Shown: positions 40,705 to 50,279, numbered from the stretch's first letter. The stretch: DNA of 64,000 bases from Microbacterium lacus (GCF_039531105.1 NZ_BAAAPK010000002.1:62001-126000), one strand, 5' to 3'. Notes: a model not told the origin generated them from the sequence alone. Made by a program: numbers and translations.

Positions 40705-41095
40705 CGCGCACCTCCTGGACGTCCTGGACGATGGATTGCACCGGGTTCTGCGAGCGCGCGACCTTGCGGAAGCGCCGGATGCCGAGCAGCACGAACAGCG
40801 CCGTCCCGAGCAGCAGCGACACGAGCACGATGAGGGCGGACAGCCAGTACGGCATCCAGCTGCCGAGGCCGATGATCGCGAAGGCGACCATGACGCCGAG
40901 CGCCCAGAACAGGAGGAAGATCGCGACGGCGAGCCAGGCCGCGCCGATGCCCGCGTCTTTCGACGTCCGGCGCACCCACGCCTTGCCGGCGTCGACCTCG
41001 GCGATCACGAGATTGCGGATGAGCTCCGGGATCTCGCCGATCAGGGTGAACAGGCTGTCGTCGTTCCGGTCGCGGTAACCCCGCGGAGTCGTCAT
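40694..41095 (-). CDS. Actinobacterial holin-X-like (phage holin family) membrane protein
   Basis: 133 aa. A polar N-terminal helix (SLFTLIGEIPELIRNLVIAEVD) is followed by two membrane segments (about 47-75 and 83-108). This is the pattern of the Holin-X family, now mostly regarded as envelope proteins rather than phage lysis proteins. No prophage genes are nearby. It begins 2 bp after the stop of the YtxH-like gene and overlaps the DUF3618 gene by 11 bp. Confidence 0.85.
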   Translation of the reverse strand: MTTPRGYRDRNDDSLFTLIGEIPELIRNLVIAEVDAGKAWVRRTSKDAGIGAAWLAVAIFLLFWALGVMVAFAIIGLGSWMPYWLSALIVLVSLLLGTALFVLLGIRRFRKVARSQNPVQSIVQDVQEVRDEL

Positions 41096-41097
41096 GA

Positions 41098-41496
41098 TCA
41101 GGCTCCGCTGCGGGAGTCGCCTGCGGCCTTCGCGATGTCGTCGAACGCGTCGTCGGCGGCGTCCTTCACCGCTTTCGTGCTCTTCTCGGCGGCTCGGCTG
41201 ACATCGTCGACCTGTGCGCGACCGGTCTTGATCGCCGAATCGAGCTTCTGGCCGGGCGTGCCCTTCGAGGTGGCCGCCTTCGTGACCTTGACCGCGCTGT
41301 CCCAGAGAGTGCTCGGCAGCGCCATCGCCGTGGACTTGGTGAACTCCTTCACCTTCGTGACCTGTTCCTGCACGGGATCGAGGTTCCAGACCTTCTCGGC
41401 CTGCGCCTTGATCTGCTCGTAGCGCTCGCGACCCGCGCGAGTGCCGAGCACGTAGCCTGCGGCGAGTCCGATGACCAGCCCTACTTTGCCCCTCAT
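41098..41496 (-). CDS. YtxH-like small membrane-associated protein
   Basis: 132 aa. The N-terminal GKVGLVIGLAAGYVLGTRAG is a Gly-rich membrane helix, followed by a long charged helix rich in Lys/Ala/Asp (about 22-130). This matches YtxH-like or general stress-type proteins only loosely. GAGGAGACCCC precedes ATG 41496, and TAGCCT at 41539-41544 is a likely -10 box. First gene of the trio with holin-X and DUF3618 proteins. Confidence 0.8.
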   Translation of the reverse strand: MRGKVGLVIGLAAGYVLGTRAGRERYEQIKAQAEKVWNLDPVQEQVTKVKEFTKSTAMALPSTLWDSAVKVTKAATSKGTPGQKLDSAIKTGRAQVDDVSRAAEKSTKAVKDAADDAFDDIAKAAGDSRSGA

Positions 41497-41627
41497 GGGG
41501 TCTCCTCACGGTGGATGGATCCTTGGATGACTGCGACCAGGCTATCGCCGTATGCCGATTCCGACATCCGGTGGTCATCCGAAGGGCCCTGTGATAGGTC
41601 GGCGGCCCCGGGCGTCTCGCCGTTTGC

Positions 41628-41633
41628 CAGACT
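41628..41633 (+). promoter_or_regulatory. -10 box (CAGACT) of a leaderless small gene
   Basis: CAGACT ends 6 nt before GTG 41640. The sequence AGACTGGAC is shared with the fbiC start region. Confidence 0.45.
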
Positions 41634-41639
41634 GGACGC

Positions 41640-41972
41640 GTGAGCATCGACGGGCGCGACACCGCGAGCGGGCCGTTCTCGGCCATGCTCGTCGTCGACC
41701 TGCCGATCGCCAAGCTCGACGCCCTCGACGTCATCGCGTTCGTCGCCGACAGCACGGTCGAGAACGCACAGACGGCCTTCCCGCGGGTGCCGCTCGAGCC
41801 GAACGCGTGGGCGGAGGTGCAGATCCCGAAGTTCGGCGATCCGCCGCCGTTCGCCGTCGACGTGTGCTCGGACGTCTCACCCGCGCACGCGGCCGCAGCG
41901 GCCGCGCGGCTGGCCGAAGCGCTCGAGCGGGTCGGCTGGTCGGTGCGGCTTCCCCGGCCCGGCGAGGCCTGA
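41640..41972 (+). CDS. Small soluble protein of unknown function
   Basis: 110 aa, not recognised. Predominantly alpha/beta, with LVVDLPIAKLDALDVIAFV, PNAWAEVQIPKFGDPPPF and an Ala-rich helix near the C-terminus. One cysteine, no membrane segment. The GTG start is supported by the CAGACT box 6 nt upstream. It ends 6 bp before the stop of the convergent protoporphyrinogen oxidase gene. Confidence 0.7.
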   Translation: MSIDGRDTASGPFSAMLVVDLPIAKLDALDVIAFVADSTVENAQTAFPRVPLEPNAWAEVQIPKFGDPPPFAVDVCSDVSPAHAAAAAARLAEALERVGWSVRLPRPGEA

Positions 41973-41978
41973 CCGGCG

Positions 41979-43463
41979 TCAGGTGAGGGGTCGCTCGTCC
42001 GGGGATCCCCACAGCGCGGTGCGCCGCACGCGCTCCGCTTCGTGCGCGGCATCCGGAACGACCTGCGCGAGCCCCGTCCCCGCGAGCCACGCGCCGACGA
42101 CGGCGAGTCCGTCCACCCCGTGGATCGCCGAACGCGCCGCCTCGGTGCGCTCGGCGTGCCCGAGCGCGGAGACAGGGTCGGGCTGGCGGTAGCGCCCGCG
42201 ATGCGACGCCAGGAGCGCGTCGCCGTCCAGTGCGACGCCGCGCGCGGCCGAGACCTGCGCGAGGGCGAGGGCGGCCGCGGCGCGGTCATCGAGGTCCGCC
42301 GTCGCCGGACGCGTACCGGGCCCGCCGAACGAGACCTTGAGCACGTGGACGTCGGGGCCGGTCTGCATCCACGGCCAGCGCGCGGTCGAATCGGTGACGG
42401 ATGCCGCACCCTCGCGACCCGGAACCGAGTAGACCGCCGTCGCGATCGGAGCAGCTGTCAGGGCGGGCGAGCGGACCACGAGCGTGACGACCTCGAGCTC
42501 GGTCGTGGCCGGCTCGGCGAGCTCCGGGACGAGCGCGCCGAGGAGGCGGTGCGCGTCGGCGGCGCCCGTGGCGACCACGATCTGGTCGGCGGGCCCGACG
42601 GGATCGTCGTCCTCTCCCGCGTCGGTCTCGATGATCCACTGCCCGGCAGCGCGCTGCACGCCGAGCACCCGGGTGCCCGTGCCGATGCGCACCTCGAGGG
42701 CGCGCAACCGCTCCTCCAGGGCGTCCACGAGCCGGCTCATGCCCCCGTCCAGGCTCTCGAGCCCGGCATCCGCGGGCCGGCCCTTCTTCGCAGCGCTCGC
42801 CCGGTCGGCGCGCAGCTGCATCACGGCACCGGCGAGGGATCCCGTGCGGGTGAGGGCGGCGTTCAGGCCCGGGACGACCGCTTCGACGTCGACGTCGTCG
42901 GGGTCGATCGCGAACCCGCCGACGCTCAACGGCGCGACGATCCGCTCCAGGACGGCCTCGCCCATGCGGGTGCGCACGAGCTTCCCGAGGCTGCGCTCCT
43001 GCCCGATCGTCAGCGGGGGCCGGACGCGGTCGAGGTAGGCGCGCCACGCTCCGCGCCACCCGATGATGCGGCGGACGCTCTCGTCCCACGGGTTCTCCGG
43101 GATGCCGCGCAGCGTCGCCCCCGGCACCGGGGCGGCGCCGTCCGGCAGTCCCGCGATCCACTCCGCGCGCGGGGCGGTGGGCACGACGGCCCCGCCGAGA
43201 CCGAGCTCGTCGACGAGGCGGCGGACGGCTCCGCCGCGGGTGGCCCACCCCTCGGCGCCCAGGTCGACGCGGACACCCGCGAGCTCGTGCGTGCGGATCG
43301 CGCCGCCGAGCGCCGTGTCCTCCTCGAGGAGCGTGACGCGGATGCCGACCTTCGCGCATTCGAGCGCGGCGACGAGTCCGCCGATCCCGCCGCCGATCAC
43401 GACGACGTGGGAGTCGTGCGCGTGCGCGGCGAGGTCGTCCAGGGCTGAGGTGTCGGCATCCAC
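41979..43463 (-). CDS. hemY: Protoporphyrinogen/coproporphyrinogen oxidase, FAD-dependent
   Basis: 494-aa FAD enzyme that oxidises the porphyrinogen late in heme synthesis; actinobacteria typically use it at the coproporphyrinogen step (CgoX). The dinucleotide motif GGGIGGLVAALECAK is near residue 23, followed by LGGAIRTHE and DLGAEGWATRGGAVRRL. The C-terminal FAD contact region is DGLAVVGAWLAGTGLAQVV. The first 15 residues are acidic and non-conserved. The GTG at 43463 follows GAGGGG with almost no spacing. No other heme gene is adjacent; hemD is 1.8 kb away in a separate unit. Confidence 0.9.
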   Translation of the reverse strand: MDADTSALDDLAAHAHDSHVVVIGGGIGGLVAALECAKVGIRVTLLEEDTALGGAIRTHELAGVRVDLGAEGWATRGGAVRRLVDELGLGGAVVPTAPRAEWIAGLPDGAAPVPGATLRGIPENPWDESVRRIIGWRGAWRAYLDRVRPPLTIGQERSLGKLVRTRMGEAVLERIVAPLSVGGFAIDPDDVDVEAVVPGLNAALTRTGSLAGAVMQLRADRASAAKKGRPADAGLESLDGGMSRLVDALEERLRALEVRIGTGTRVLGVQRAAGQWIIETDAGEDDDPVGPADQIVVATGAADAHRLLGALVPELAEPATTELEVVTLVVRSPALTAAPIATAVYSVPGREGAASVTDSTARWPWMQTGPDVHVLKVSFGGPGTRPATADLDDRAAAALALAQVSAARGVALDGDALLASHRGRYRQPDPVSALGHAERTEAARSAIHGVDGLAVVGAWLAGTGLAQVVPDAAHEAERVRRTALWGSPDERPLT

Positions 43464-43494
43464 CCCTCTATCTTCGACGCTGGCCTCTCCTCCG

Positions 43495-43562
43495 TGAAAC
43501 GACATCTGCACGTCGAGACGGTGGGGTTCACCCATGGTCTCGACGTGCAGAAGTCGTCTCAG
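43495..43562. repeat. 68-nt palindromic element, copy 2 (family shared with 11833-11900)
   Basis: The arms are CGACATCTGCACGTCGAGAC and GTCTCGACGTGCAGAAGTCG, about 25 bp with two mismatches, around GTGGGGTTCACCCATG. Same length as the copy at 11833 and alike at about 58 of 68 positions. It ends 2 nt before the stop of the last ABC operon gene (43565) and may help end that transcript. Confidence 0.88.
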
Positions 43563-43564
43563 CG

Positions 43565-44233
43565 TCAGGCGACGCGGCCGTCGTGCAGCTCGACCACCCG
43601 ATCGGCGCGCTGCACGAGCAGCGGATCGTGCGTGGAGACCACGGCGGCGATGCCCTGGCTGTGGACGAGGTCGCCGATCAGGTCCATCACGGTCGCCGCG
43701 GTCCGGGAATCCAGCTGCCCGGTCGGCTCGTCGGCGATCAGCACGCGGGGCCGCGCGACGATCGCGCGGGCGATGCCGACGCGCTGCTGCTGACCTCCGG
43801 AGAGCTCCCCTGGGCGCTGGGCGGCGTGATCGGCGAGCCCGACCAGCGCGAGGGCCTCCGCGACCCGCGCGTCGCGCTCCGCGGCCGCGACGCGGGCGAT
43901 CCGCAGCGGGAGCTCGACGTTCTCGGAAGCCGACAGGACCGGGATGAGCCCGAAGGACTGGAAGACGAAGCCGAGCTGCTCGCGGCGCAGCAACGCGAGG
44001 GCGTCCTCGTCGAGCGCCGTCGCCTCGGTCCCACCGATCCAGACCCGGCCCGAGGTCGGCCGGTCCAGGCCGCCGAGAAGGTTCAGCAGAGTGGTCTTGC
44101 CGGCGCCGGAGGCCCCGCGGATCACGACGAGCTCGCCGGGATCTGCCGCGATGTCGATGTCGACGCACGCGTGCACCTCGCCGGCCGACGTCGAGAACGT
44201 GCGGGTGAGCGCCTCCGCGCGCACAGCGGTCAT
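43565..44233 (-). CDS. MacB/LolD-like ABC transporter ATPase
   Basis: 222-aa ATPase of the MacB/LolD type (MetN-like fold). Walker A is GASGAGKTTL near residue 39, the signature LSGGQQQRVGIARAI, and Walker B VLIADEPTGQLD. The Q-loop FQSFGLIPVLSA is typical of the family. It is the last gene of a four-gene operon with two FtsX-like permeases and another ATPase. The two ATPases may form a heterodimer, or each may serve one permease. The substrate could be a lipid, lipoprotein or peptide and is not determined. ATG 44233 overlaps the upstream stop. Confidence 0.92.
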   Translation of the reverse strand: MTAVRAEALTRTFSTSAGEVHACVDIDIAADPGELVVIRGASGAGKTTLLNLLGGLDRPTSGRVWIGGTEATALDEDALALLRREQLGFVFQSFGLIPVLSASENVELPLRIARVAAAERDARVAEALALVGLADHAAQRPGELSGGQQQRVGIARAIVARPRVLIADEPTGQLDSRTAATVMDLIGDLVHSQGIAAVVSTHDPLLVQRADRVVELHDGRVA

Positions 44234-45162
44234 GACGCGTCCTCGTCGTCGCTCGTCCGCGGTGCCGGCCGGACGGCGACGTGGTCGGGTTCGAGCGCGA
44301 GGCGGACACGCTCGCGGAGGTCGAGGGCCTGTACGAAGTCGTCGGGCAGCTGCAGCCGGCCCACGCGATCGAGCACGGCGTACTCCTCGGCCACGTGCTC
44401 CTCCGCACCGTCCGCGTCGACCCGGGTCGAGCGCAGGACTTCGGTCGAAGTGCGCCCGTCGCGGATCTGCACGGTGCGTGCGACGTGCTCGGACACGCTC
44501 GGGTCGTGCGTGACGATGAGCGTCGTCACCCCCAGTTCGCGGTTGACCGCCCGCATCGACTCGAGCACGTGCGCGGTCGTGGCGTCGTCGAGCTCGCCGG
44601 TCGGCTCGTCCGCGAGCAGGACGCGCGGATTGTTCGCGATCCCGACAGCGATCGCGACGCGCTGCTGCTCGCCGCCGGACATCTCGGCCGGCCGGCGCCC
44701 GGCGCAGTGCGTGACCTCGAGGAGGTCGAGGAGCTCGGCCACGCGCGCGCGGCGCGCGGCGGCGCCCTTCGGCGCGCCCGTGATCGCCAGCGCCGCGGCG
44801 ACGTTCTCGCTCGCGTCCAGATACGGCAGGAGGTTGCGCGAGGTCTGCTGCCACACGAATCCGACGCTCCGGCGGCGGAAGACGACCCGCTCCTTATCCG
44901 TCATCGTGAGCAGATCGTGTCCGGCGACCCACGCGACGCCCGCGGTGGGCTGGTCGAGGCTCGAGAGGATCGACAGGAGCGTCGACTTGCCCGACCCCGA
45001 GGCGCCGACGACCGCGACGAGCTCGCCCGGGTCGACCCGCAGGTTGAGTCCCTGCAGCGCCTGCACCTCGACGCCCTGGCCCGTCCCGGTGAGCACCTTG
45101 AAGATGCGCACCAGATCGACGCACAGGATGTCGGCTCCCGAATCGGTGACGGCGTGTGCCAT
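44230..45162 (-). CDS. MacB/LolD-like ABC transporter ATPase with C-terminal extension
   Basis: 310 aa. Walker A is GASGSGKSTL near residue 49, the Q-loop WQQTSRNLLPYL, the signature MSGGEQQRVAIAVGI and Walker B VLLADEPTGELDD. After the H-loop (VTHDPS) an extra 80 or so residues, ending DEDAS, extend past the usual 230-residue domain, with RVGRLQLPDDFVQALDL suggesting a small added fold. It lies 4 bp after a permease gene and overlaps the next ATPase gene by 4 bp. Confidence 0.9.
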   Translation of the reverse strand: MAHAVTDSGADILCVDLVRIFKVLTGTGQGVEVQALQGLNLRVDPGELVAVVGASGSGKSTLLSILSSLDQPTAGVAWVAGHDLLTMTDKERVVFRRRSVGFVWQQTSRNLLPYLDASENVAAALAITGAPKGAAARRARVAELLDLLEVTHCAGRRPAEMSGGEQQRVAIAVGIANNPRVLLADEPTGELDDATTAHVLESMRAVNRELGVTTLIVTHDPSVSEHVARTVQIRDGRTSTEVLRSTRVDADGAEEHVAEEYAVLDRVGRLQLPDDFVQALDLRERVRLALEPDHVAVRPAPRTSDDEDAS

Positions 45163-45166
45163 GGTC

Positions 45167-47851
45167 CTATCCTTCCTCCACGGTGCGCAGGGCGCTCGCG
45201 GCGCGGGCCCGGCGCGACACCCACAGGGCGATCGCGGTGAACAGCGCCGCCAGCAGGACGAAGCCGCCGAGCGTGATCGCGAGGGTGACGGCATCCACGT
45301 GATAGCCGGGCTGAATCGTCGATCCCGTGAACGAGCGGAGGTCGACCCCCGCGAGGACGACGACCGGCACGAGCGCCCCGAAGAGCGTCCCGGCGACGAT
45401 CGCCGCGATCGCCGGTGGGCCGACTTCCCACAAGGCCAGCGCGGTGGCCGACCGCGGCGGAGCGCCGAGCGTCCGCAGGAGCGCGAGGACCCGGGCGCGG
45501 GGCCGCGCGGCGAGCGTGAGGGTCATCACGATCGCGAGCGCGCTCAGCAGCGCCGCGAGCGTCGTCGCGGCGAACAGCGCGATGCGCACGCCCTGCACGG
45601 AGGGGCTGGACTGGATGCCGGCGACGATCCGGTCGACCGACTCGATGCGGACGGCATCCCCCAGCTGCGCCCGCACCGCCGCGGAGACCTCGTCGACGGA
45701 TGCCGCAGATTCCAGCCTCAGCAGGAGAGTGCGATCCGCCGGGTCGCGTCCGGTGACCTCGACGGCCGCGGACGAGTCGATCGCGACCCAGTTCTCTCGG
45801 GATCCGATCGGGCTCGGACCGCTGGAGACCCCGGCGACCTGGACGGGGACCGCGTTCACCCGCACCTCGGTCGAATCGCCGATCAGGTCCGCGGTCGCCG
45901 CGGCGACGACGACCGGCGTCGCCGCACTCCCGGGCGTCAGATCGGTGCCGGCGGGCAGCAGTCCCGGTCCGTCTCCCTGCACGGTGCGCAGGTCGGCGGC
46001 GTCGACGACGAACACCGACGTCGGGCGCTTCTGGCCGCCCACATCGAGCGTCGCGGTCTCGGCTCCCGAGACGCCGGTCGCGGCATCCACCCCCTCGATC
46101 CCGCGCACGCCCTCGAGCTGCTCGGCCGTGAAGGAGCCGCCGGTGATCTTCAGGTCCGCACCGATCTGGGCCTGCGCCGAGCGGGCGACCCCCTCTTGCA
46201 GCGAAGAGAGGAGGACACCGGAGGACACCGCGACGGACACCCCCACGACGAGGGCGAGCACGGGGGTCAGCCCGATCGCCGGTTCACGCAGCGCCCGCGC
46301 TGCGCCGAGGAACGGCCCGAGCGCCGAGCGGCGGCGCGCCGCATCGAACACGCGACGCAGCGGCAGCGGGTAGACGCGCAGGGTGATCAGACACGCGACG
46401 AGCGCGAGCAGGAGCGGCGTGGCGGCCTGCAGCAGATCGACCCCCTGCGCGGCTTCCGTGCCACGCAGGAACAGCAGCGCCACCGCGGCCGCGGCGAGCG
46501 CGAGCACGACGCCTTCGACGATGAGCCGCACGCGGGAGCCGCGCCGCCCGAGGTCGGCGCGTGAGGGACGCTCGGATGCCGTTCCCGCGAGCACCGCGAG
46601 GATGACGGGCGGGGCGAGGGCGAGCAGGAGCGCCGGGACGAAGATCGCGGGCGTGACCGGCGCGGACCACACCGCCGCGCCGATCGCCACCGCCAGCAGG
46701 GCGCCGATCACCGCCGGAACGAGGCCCAGCAGCACCCCCTCGAGGCCGAGGATCGCGCGCAGCTGCCCCGGAGACGAGCCCCGCGCCGACAGGAGGCGGA
46801 GGGCGGAACGGCGTCGCTCGAGCACGAGCCGGCATCCGAGCACCAGTACCGCCGCCGCCACGCCGACCGGTCCCGCGACGATCATCGCGAGGAGGGCCGC
46901 GGTCGCCCGCTCCTGCGCGAGTGCGCGCTCGATCGTGGCGGTGACGTCGGCGGTGAAGCGCAGACTCAGGATGCCGACGCCGTCGGCGGAGGAGCCGATC
47001 GTGTGCGAGACCGCCGTGAGCTTGCGCAGCGCGGCCGCGGTCTGCGGCGCCGTGCCCGCGTCGATCGAACTCGTGTCGAACGGGTACCAGACCGTGCTCC
47101 GCTGGGGTCCGGGGAGCGAGAACGAGATCGGGGCCGACGCAGGATCGGCGTAGCCGATGCCCGTGACACGGCGCGGCTGATTGCCGTCGTCGAACACGTT
47201 GGGCTGGAGGACCGAGGGCACGTGCTGCCAGTAGTCGCTGCCGGCATCCACCGCCTCGAACGTGCCGACCAGGACGATCGATGTGCGGAGGTCGCCCGCC
47301 ACGGTCGTGCGGGTCTGCCCGATCGGCCAGTCCATCTCGGTGGCCGTGTCTTCGGAGAGCACGATCTCGACGAGGCCGTCCGTCGCCGGCGCCGGGGCGC
47401 GCCCCTGGACGATGCGGATCTCCTCGGCGTACCCGGGGTCGAACGCGATCGTGACGAATCCGGTCCGCGGGGTCTCGATCAGAGGCAGGTCCAGGCTCAT
47501 CCCGACGGCACGCGCAGGGCCGAGGAGTGTGGGGAGCGGCGCGTCGGCCTGCGTACGGATCTGCTCTAGGCTCGCCTCGAAGCCGCCCCACACGTCGTCG
47601 ACGGTGAGCGCCGGATCGACCGCACGCGCGGCCGCCTGCGGGAGCCCCGCGACGGTCGCCTCGACGTCGCGGTCCAGCGCGCCGAGGCCGGCCAGCCGGT
47701 CGCGCATCGCGGAGTCGGCGAGCGTCGCGAGTGCGAGCGGTGCGAGCGTTGCCACGAGGGCCAGCACGAGCACGAGAGCAGCGACGGTCGACCCGCCGGA
47801 GCGGGCGCGCACGTGCCGGGTCACGAGCGCCGGGATGCTGCGCGCGCTCAC
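45167..47851 (-). CDS. FtsX-like ABC permease (MacB type), large
   Basis: 894 aa. An N-terminal membrane helix (about 22-45) precedes a large extracytoplasmic domain (about 50-265), then FtsX-like helices, a second extracytoplasmic region (about 535-720) and a last helix group (to about 885), the double-FtsX layout of long actinobacterial permeases. CGCGGT-type GTG 47851 overlaps the stop of the other permease (GTGA). It probably works with the two downstream ATPases in extracting or moving a substrate at the outer face of the membrane. Confidence 0.9.
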   Translation of the reverse strand: MSARSIPALVTRHVRARSGGSTVAALVLVLALVATLAPLALATLADSAMRDRLAGLGALDRDVEATVAGLPQAAARAVDPALTVDDVWGGFEASLEQIRTQADAPLPTLLGPARAVGMSLDLPLIETPRTGFVTIAFDPGYAEEIRIVQGRAPAPATDGLVEIVLSEDTATEMDWPIGQTRTTVAGDLRTSIVLVGTFEAVDAGSDYWQHVPSVLQPNVFDDGNQPRRVTGIGYADPASAPISFSLPGPQRSTVWYPFDTSSIDAGTAPQTAAALRKLTAVSHTIGSSADGVGILSLRFTADVTATIERALAQERATAALLAMIVAGPVGVAAAVLVLGCRLVLERRRSALRLLSARGSSPGQLRAILGLEGVLLGLVPAVIGALLAVAIGAAVWSAPVTPAIFVPALLLALAPPVILAVLAGTASERPSRADLGRRGSRVRLIVEGVVLALAAAAVALLFLRGTEAAQGVDLLQAATPLLLALVACLITLRVYPLPLRRVFDAARRRSALGPFLGAARALREPAIGLTPVLALVVGVSVAVSSGVLLSSLQEGVARSAQAQIGADLKITGGSFTAEQLEGVRGIEGVDAATGVSGAETATLDVGGQKRPTSVFVVDAADLRTVQGDGPGLLPAGTDLTPGSAATPVVVAAATADLIGDSTEVRVNAVPVQVAGVSSGPSPIGSRENWVAIDSSAAVEVTGRDPADRTLLLRLESAASVDEVSAAVRAQLGDAVRIESVDRIVAGIQSSPSVQGVRIALFAATTLAALLSALAIVMTLTLAARPRARVLALLRTLGAPPRSATALALWEVGPPAIAAIVAGTLFGALVPVVVLAGVDLRSFTGSTIQPGYHVDAVTLAITLGGFVLLAALFTAIALWVSRRARAASALRTVEEG

Positions 47852-50205
47852 CGCGCCTCCTCCCCGACGGTCGCGCCGATCGCGGCGCGGCGGACACCGA
47901 CGGCGGCGATCCCGGTGACGACGCTCAGACCGATCAGCTGCAGGGCGGCCGCTATCGCGAACGGCGGCCACGCGATCGCGACCCCCGCGCCGAGGGCGAG
48001 GATTCCGGGGGTCACCGCCTGCACGAGCGCGGGGGCGACCAGCCACGAGACCGCGATTCCGGCGACCGTGCCGAGGACCGCGGACGCGGCGAACACCGCA
48101 GCGACCTCGCCCGCCCGGGAGCGCGCCTGCGCGCCGGGGGTGAGGCCGAGAGCCCGGAGCACGCCGAGGTCGCGGCGCCGGTCCAGGCTCAGGGTCTGGA
48201 TGATCGCGAATGCGGCCAGCAGCGCGAGCGCGCCGGAGCCGCCCGCCGCGATCCACCAGCCGGAGACGAGGGAGCCGACGACGGATGCCGTCACGCCGGG
48301 CGCCGCGGTCGTGACCGGGCGATCGCCCAGTGCTTCGCTGAACGCGCGATCGGCATCCGGATCACCGGCGGCCCAGACCGCGTTCGGCGGCACGAAGGAC
48401 GTCCCCCGCTGCAGCGCGGACGCCGTGAGCGCATCGAGCGGGACGAAGACGGCGAGCCCGGACTGCGCCCCCGGGACGGCGTCGACCACGGCGGCTACCT
48501 CGAGCTCACCGCGACGGCCGGTGCCGGCGTAGCGGAACTCGACCCCGTCGCCCGGGCCGATGCCGAGGCGCGCCGCGAGGGCCGACCCGATCGCCGCGCG
48601 GACGGGAGCGGGGTCGCCCGGCTCCGCACCGACCCACAGGACCGCCTCGGCACTCTCCCCGAGGACGGCCTCCCCGGTGACGGCGAGGGCCTCGCCGGCC
48701 GCGTCACCGGCGAGCGGCTGGACCGTGTCGATCCGGACACCGACGTCGGCCGTCGAGAATGCCGGCGGGATCGCCGCGGTCAGCGCGGAAAGGCTCCAGG
48801 GGCCGGTGCCGGCGGGGACATCGGCGGTCGCGGTGACCGCGGTCGTGCCCGCCAGGACCTCATCGAGCGCGAGACGGGCCGAGGTCGGCGTACCGAGCGC
48901 GTCGACGAACGTCGCGCTCAGCTGGAACGCGGCGGCCACGTTCGGGCGCGACGACGCGATCTCGACGGTGACGCGGATGCCGGTCGCCTCCTGTCCCAGG
49001 GCGACGGGCGCGCCGGCGACGGAGTCGGGGGTCGGGGTCACGGTGGCCGCGAGGGCCTCCGGATCGACCGCCCCACCGGCCGGGGAGAGGACCGTGGGGA
49101 TCGCGACGGAGGGCACCGCGATGATCTCCGCGACCGTGCTGCCGATCTCGATGGGGGCCACGAGCACACCGGCGGCGGCATCCACACCCTCGACGGCTGC
49201 GGCGTCCGCCACCGTCGCGGGGCTCGCGGTCTGCGGTGGGAGGTCGACGCGCAGATCGGCGCCCGCCCGGACGGCGGCGGAGTCGGTCGCCGCGGCGGTC
49301 CAGGTGGCGCTGTACGCCGCGGCGAAGAGCGCCTGCGCGAAGGTGAGTGCGACCAGCAGCACGGCCACCGCGTACACCGGGAGCCGCCGGGCGACCTGGC
49401 GCGGTGCGAGCGCCGGGCCGGGTCCTGCGGCGCCGGCGCGGGCGACCGCGGCCGCGCCGGCGGCGAAGACCGCGAGTACGAGGAGCGCCGCGGCCAGGAG
49501 TACCGCGCTCGGCGCGATCGCGACGATCGGATCGAAACCCCCGGGACGCGCCTGAGGCAGCTGCCAGACCGCGAAGGCGCCGGTGAGCGCGACGACCCCG
49601 ATCGCGGCGGCCGTCGCGATGCGCGCGCCGCGACGGCGGGAGTCCGAGCGGCGGCGCTGCGCGGCGACGAGGACCGCGGCGAGGACGAGGGCCGTGAGCG
49701 GCGCCGTCCAGCCGAGCGGGAGCGCCTCGAGCGCCGCCTGCGCACCGAAGAGCAGCACGGTGAGCGCGACGCCGGACACGAGGCCGAACACGCTGGCGGT
49801 CACCGCGATCGCGGCGGCCTCGATCGCGCCGAGCGCCGTCGCCTGGCGTCCGGACAAGCCCCGCGCCCGCAGGTTCGCCATGTCCTGCTCGCGGGCGGCG
49901 GCCAGCAGCCGCCCGAGTTGGAGCACCGCGGTGGAGGCCAGGAGCAGAACGAGCACGATGAGCGCGGGCGCGGCGGAGAGCAGGGCGACGACGCCGGCAG
50001 CCACCTGCGCGGCGACCTCATCGCGCGGCACGCCCGGAGGAGCGGCATCCCCCGAACGCTCGACGGCGACCGTCAGGGACGCGAGGATCGCGTACACCGT
50101 CGCGACCGCCACCGACAGCGTCGCGGTCGTGGTGAGCAGCAAGCCGCGCCGGGCACCCGCGCGGGCACGGACGAGCCGTCCCGTGCTGAGCGCGCGAGCA
50201 GGCAT
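47848..50205 (-). CDS. FtsX-like ABC permease (MacB type)
   Basis: 785 aa, first gene of the four-gene operon. One N-terminal helix (about 22-42) and several helix groups, with extracytoplasmic stretches between them and a last FtsX-like helix group at the C-terminus (RRRDLGVLRALGLTPGAQA is the cytosolic coupling motif). GGAGGACGCCC precedes ATG 50205, and TAGGTT at 50240-50245 is a likely -10 box. The residues are strongly biased to Ala (more than a fifth of the chain by eye). It would pair with the neighbouring permease as the heteromeric channel. Confidence 0.88.
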   Translation of the reverse strand: MPARALSTGRLVRARAGARRGLLLTTTATLSVAVATVYAILASLTVAVERSGDAAPPGVPRDEVAAQVAAGVVALLSAAPALIVLVLLLASTAVLQLGRLLAAAREQDMANLRARGLSGRQATALGAIEAAAIAVTASVFGLVSGVALTVLLFGAQAALEALPLGWTAPLTALVLAAVLVAAQRRRSDSRRRGARIATAAAIGVVALTGAFAVWQLPQARPGGFDPIVAIAPSAVLLAAALLVLAVFAAGAAAVARAGAAGPGPALAPRQVARRLPVYAVAVLLVALTFAQALFAAAYSATWTAAATDSAAVRAGADLRVDLPPQTASPATVADAAAVEGVDAAAGVLVAPIEIGSTVAEIIAVPSVAIPTVLSPAGGAVDPEALAATVTPTPDSVAGAPVALGQEATGIRVTVEIASSRPNVAAAFQLSATFVDALGTPTSARLALDEVLAGTTAVTATADVPAGTGPWSLSALTAAIPPAFSTADVGVRIDTVQPLAGDAAGEALAVTGEAVLGESAEAVLWVGAEPGDPAPVRAAIGSALAARLGIGPGDGVEFRYAGTGRRGELEVAAVVDAVPGAQSGLAVFVPLDALTASALQRGTSFVPPNAVWAAGDPDADRAFSEALGDRPVTTAAPGVTASVVGSLVSGWWIAAGGSGALALLAAFAIIQTLSLDRRRDLGVLRALGLTPGAQARSRAGEVAAVFAASAVLGTVAGIAVSWLVAPALVQAVTPGILALGAGVAIAWPPFAIAAALQLIGLSVVTGIAAVGVRRAAIGATVGEEAR

Positions 50206-50239
50206 GGGCGTCCTCCGGGGGGTCGGGTGCGGCCATCTC

Positions 50240-50245
50240 AACCTA
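50240..50245 (-). promoter_or_regulatory. -10 box (TAGGTT) of the FtsX-type ABC operon
   Basis: TAGGTT on the minus strand lies 34 nt before ATG 50205; the leader has a Shine-Dalgarno site, so this is a leadered promoter. Confidence 0.4.
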
Positions 50246-50279
50246 ACCCGGCCCTCTGCCCGAGCCCCGAAGGGAGTGG

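Noticed and set aside
40694..41095. Phage holin suggesting a prophage
   Set aside because: No other phage genes around. The Holin-X family is common in actinobacterial chromosomes next to DUF3618 and YtxH-like genes.
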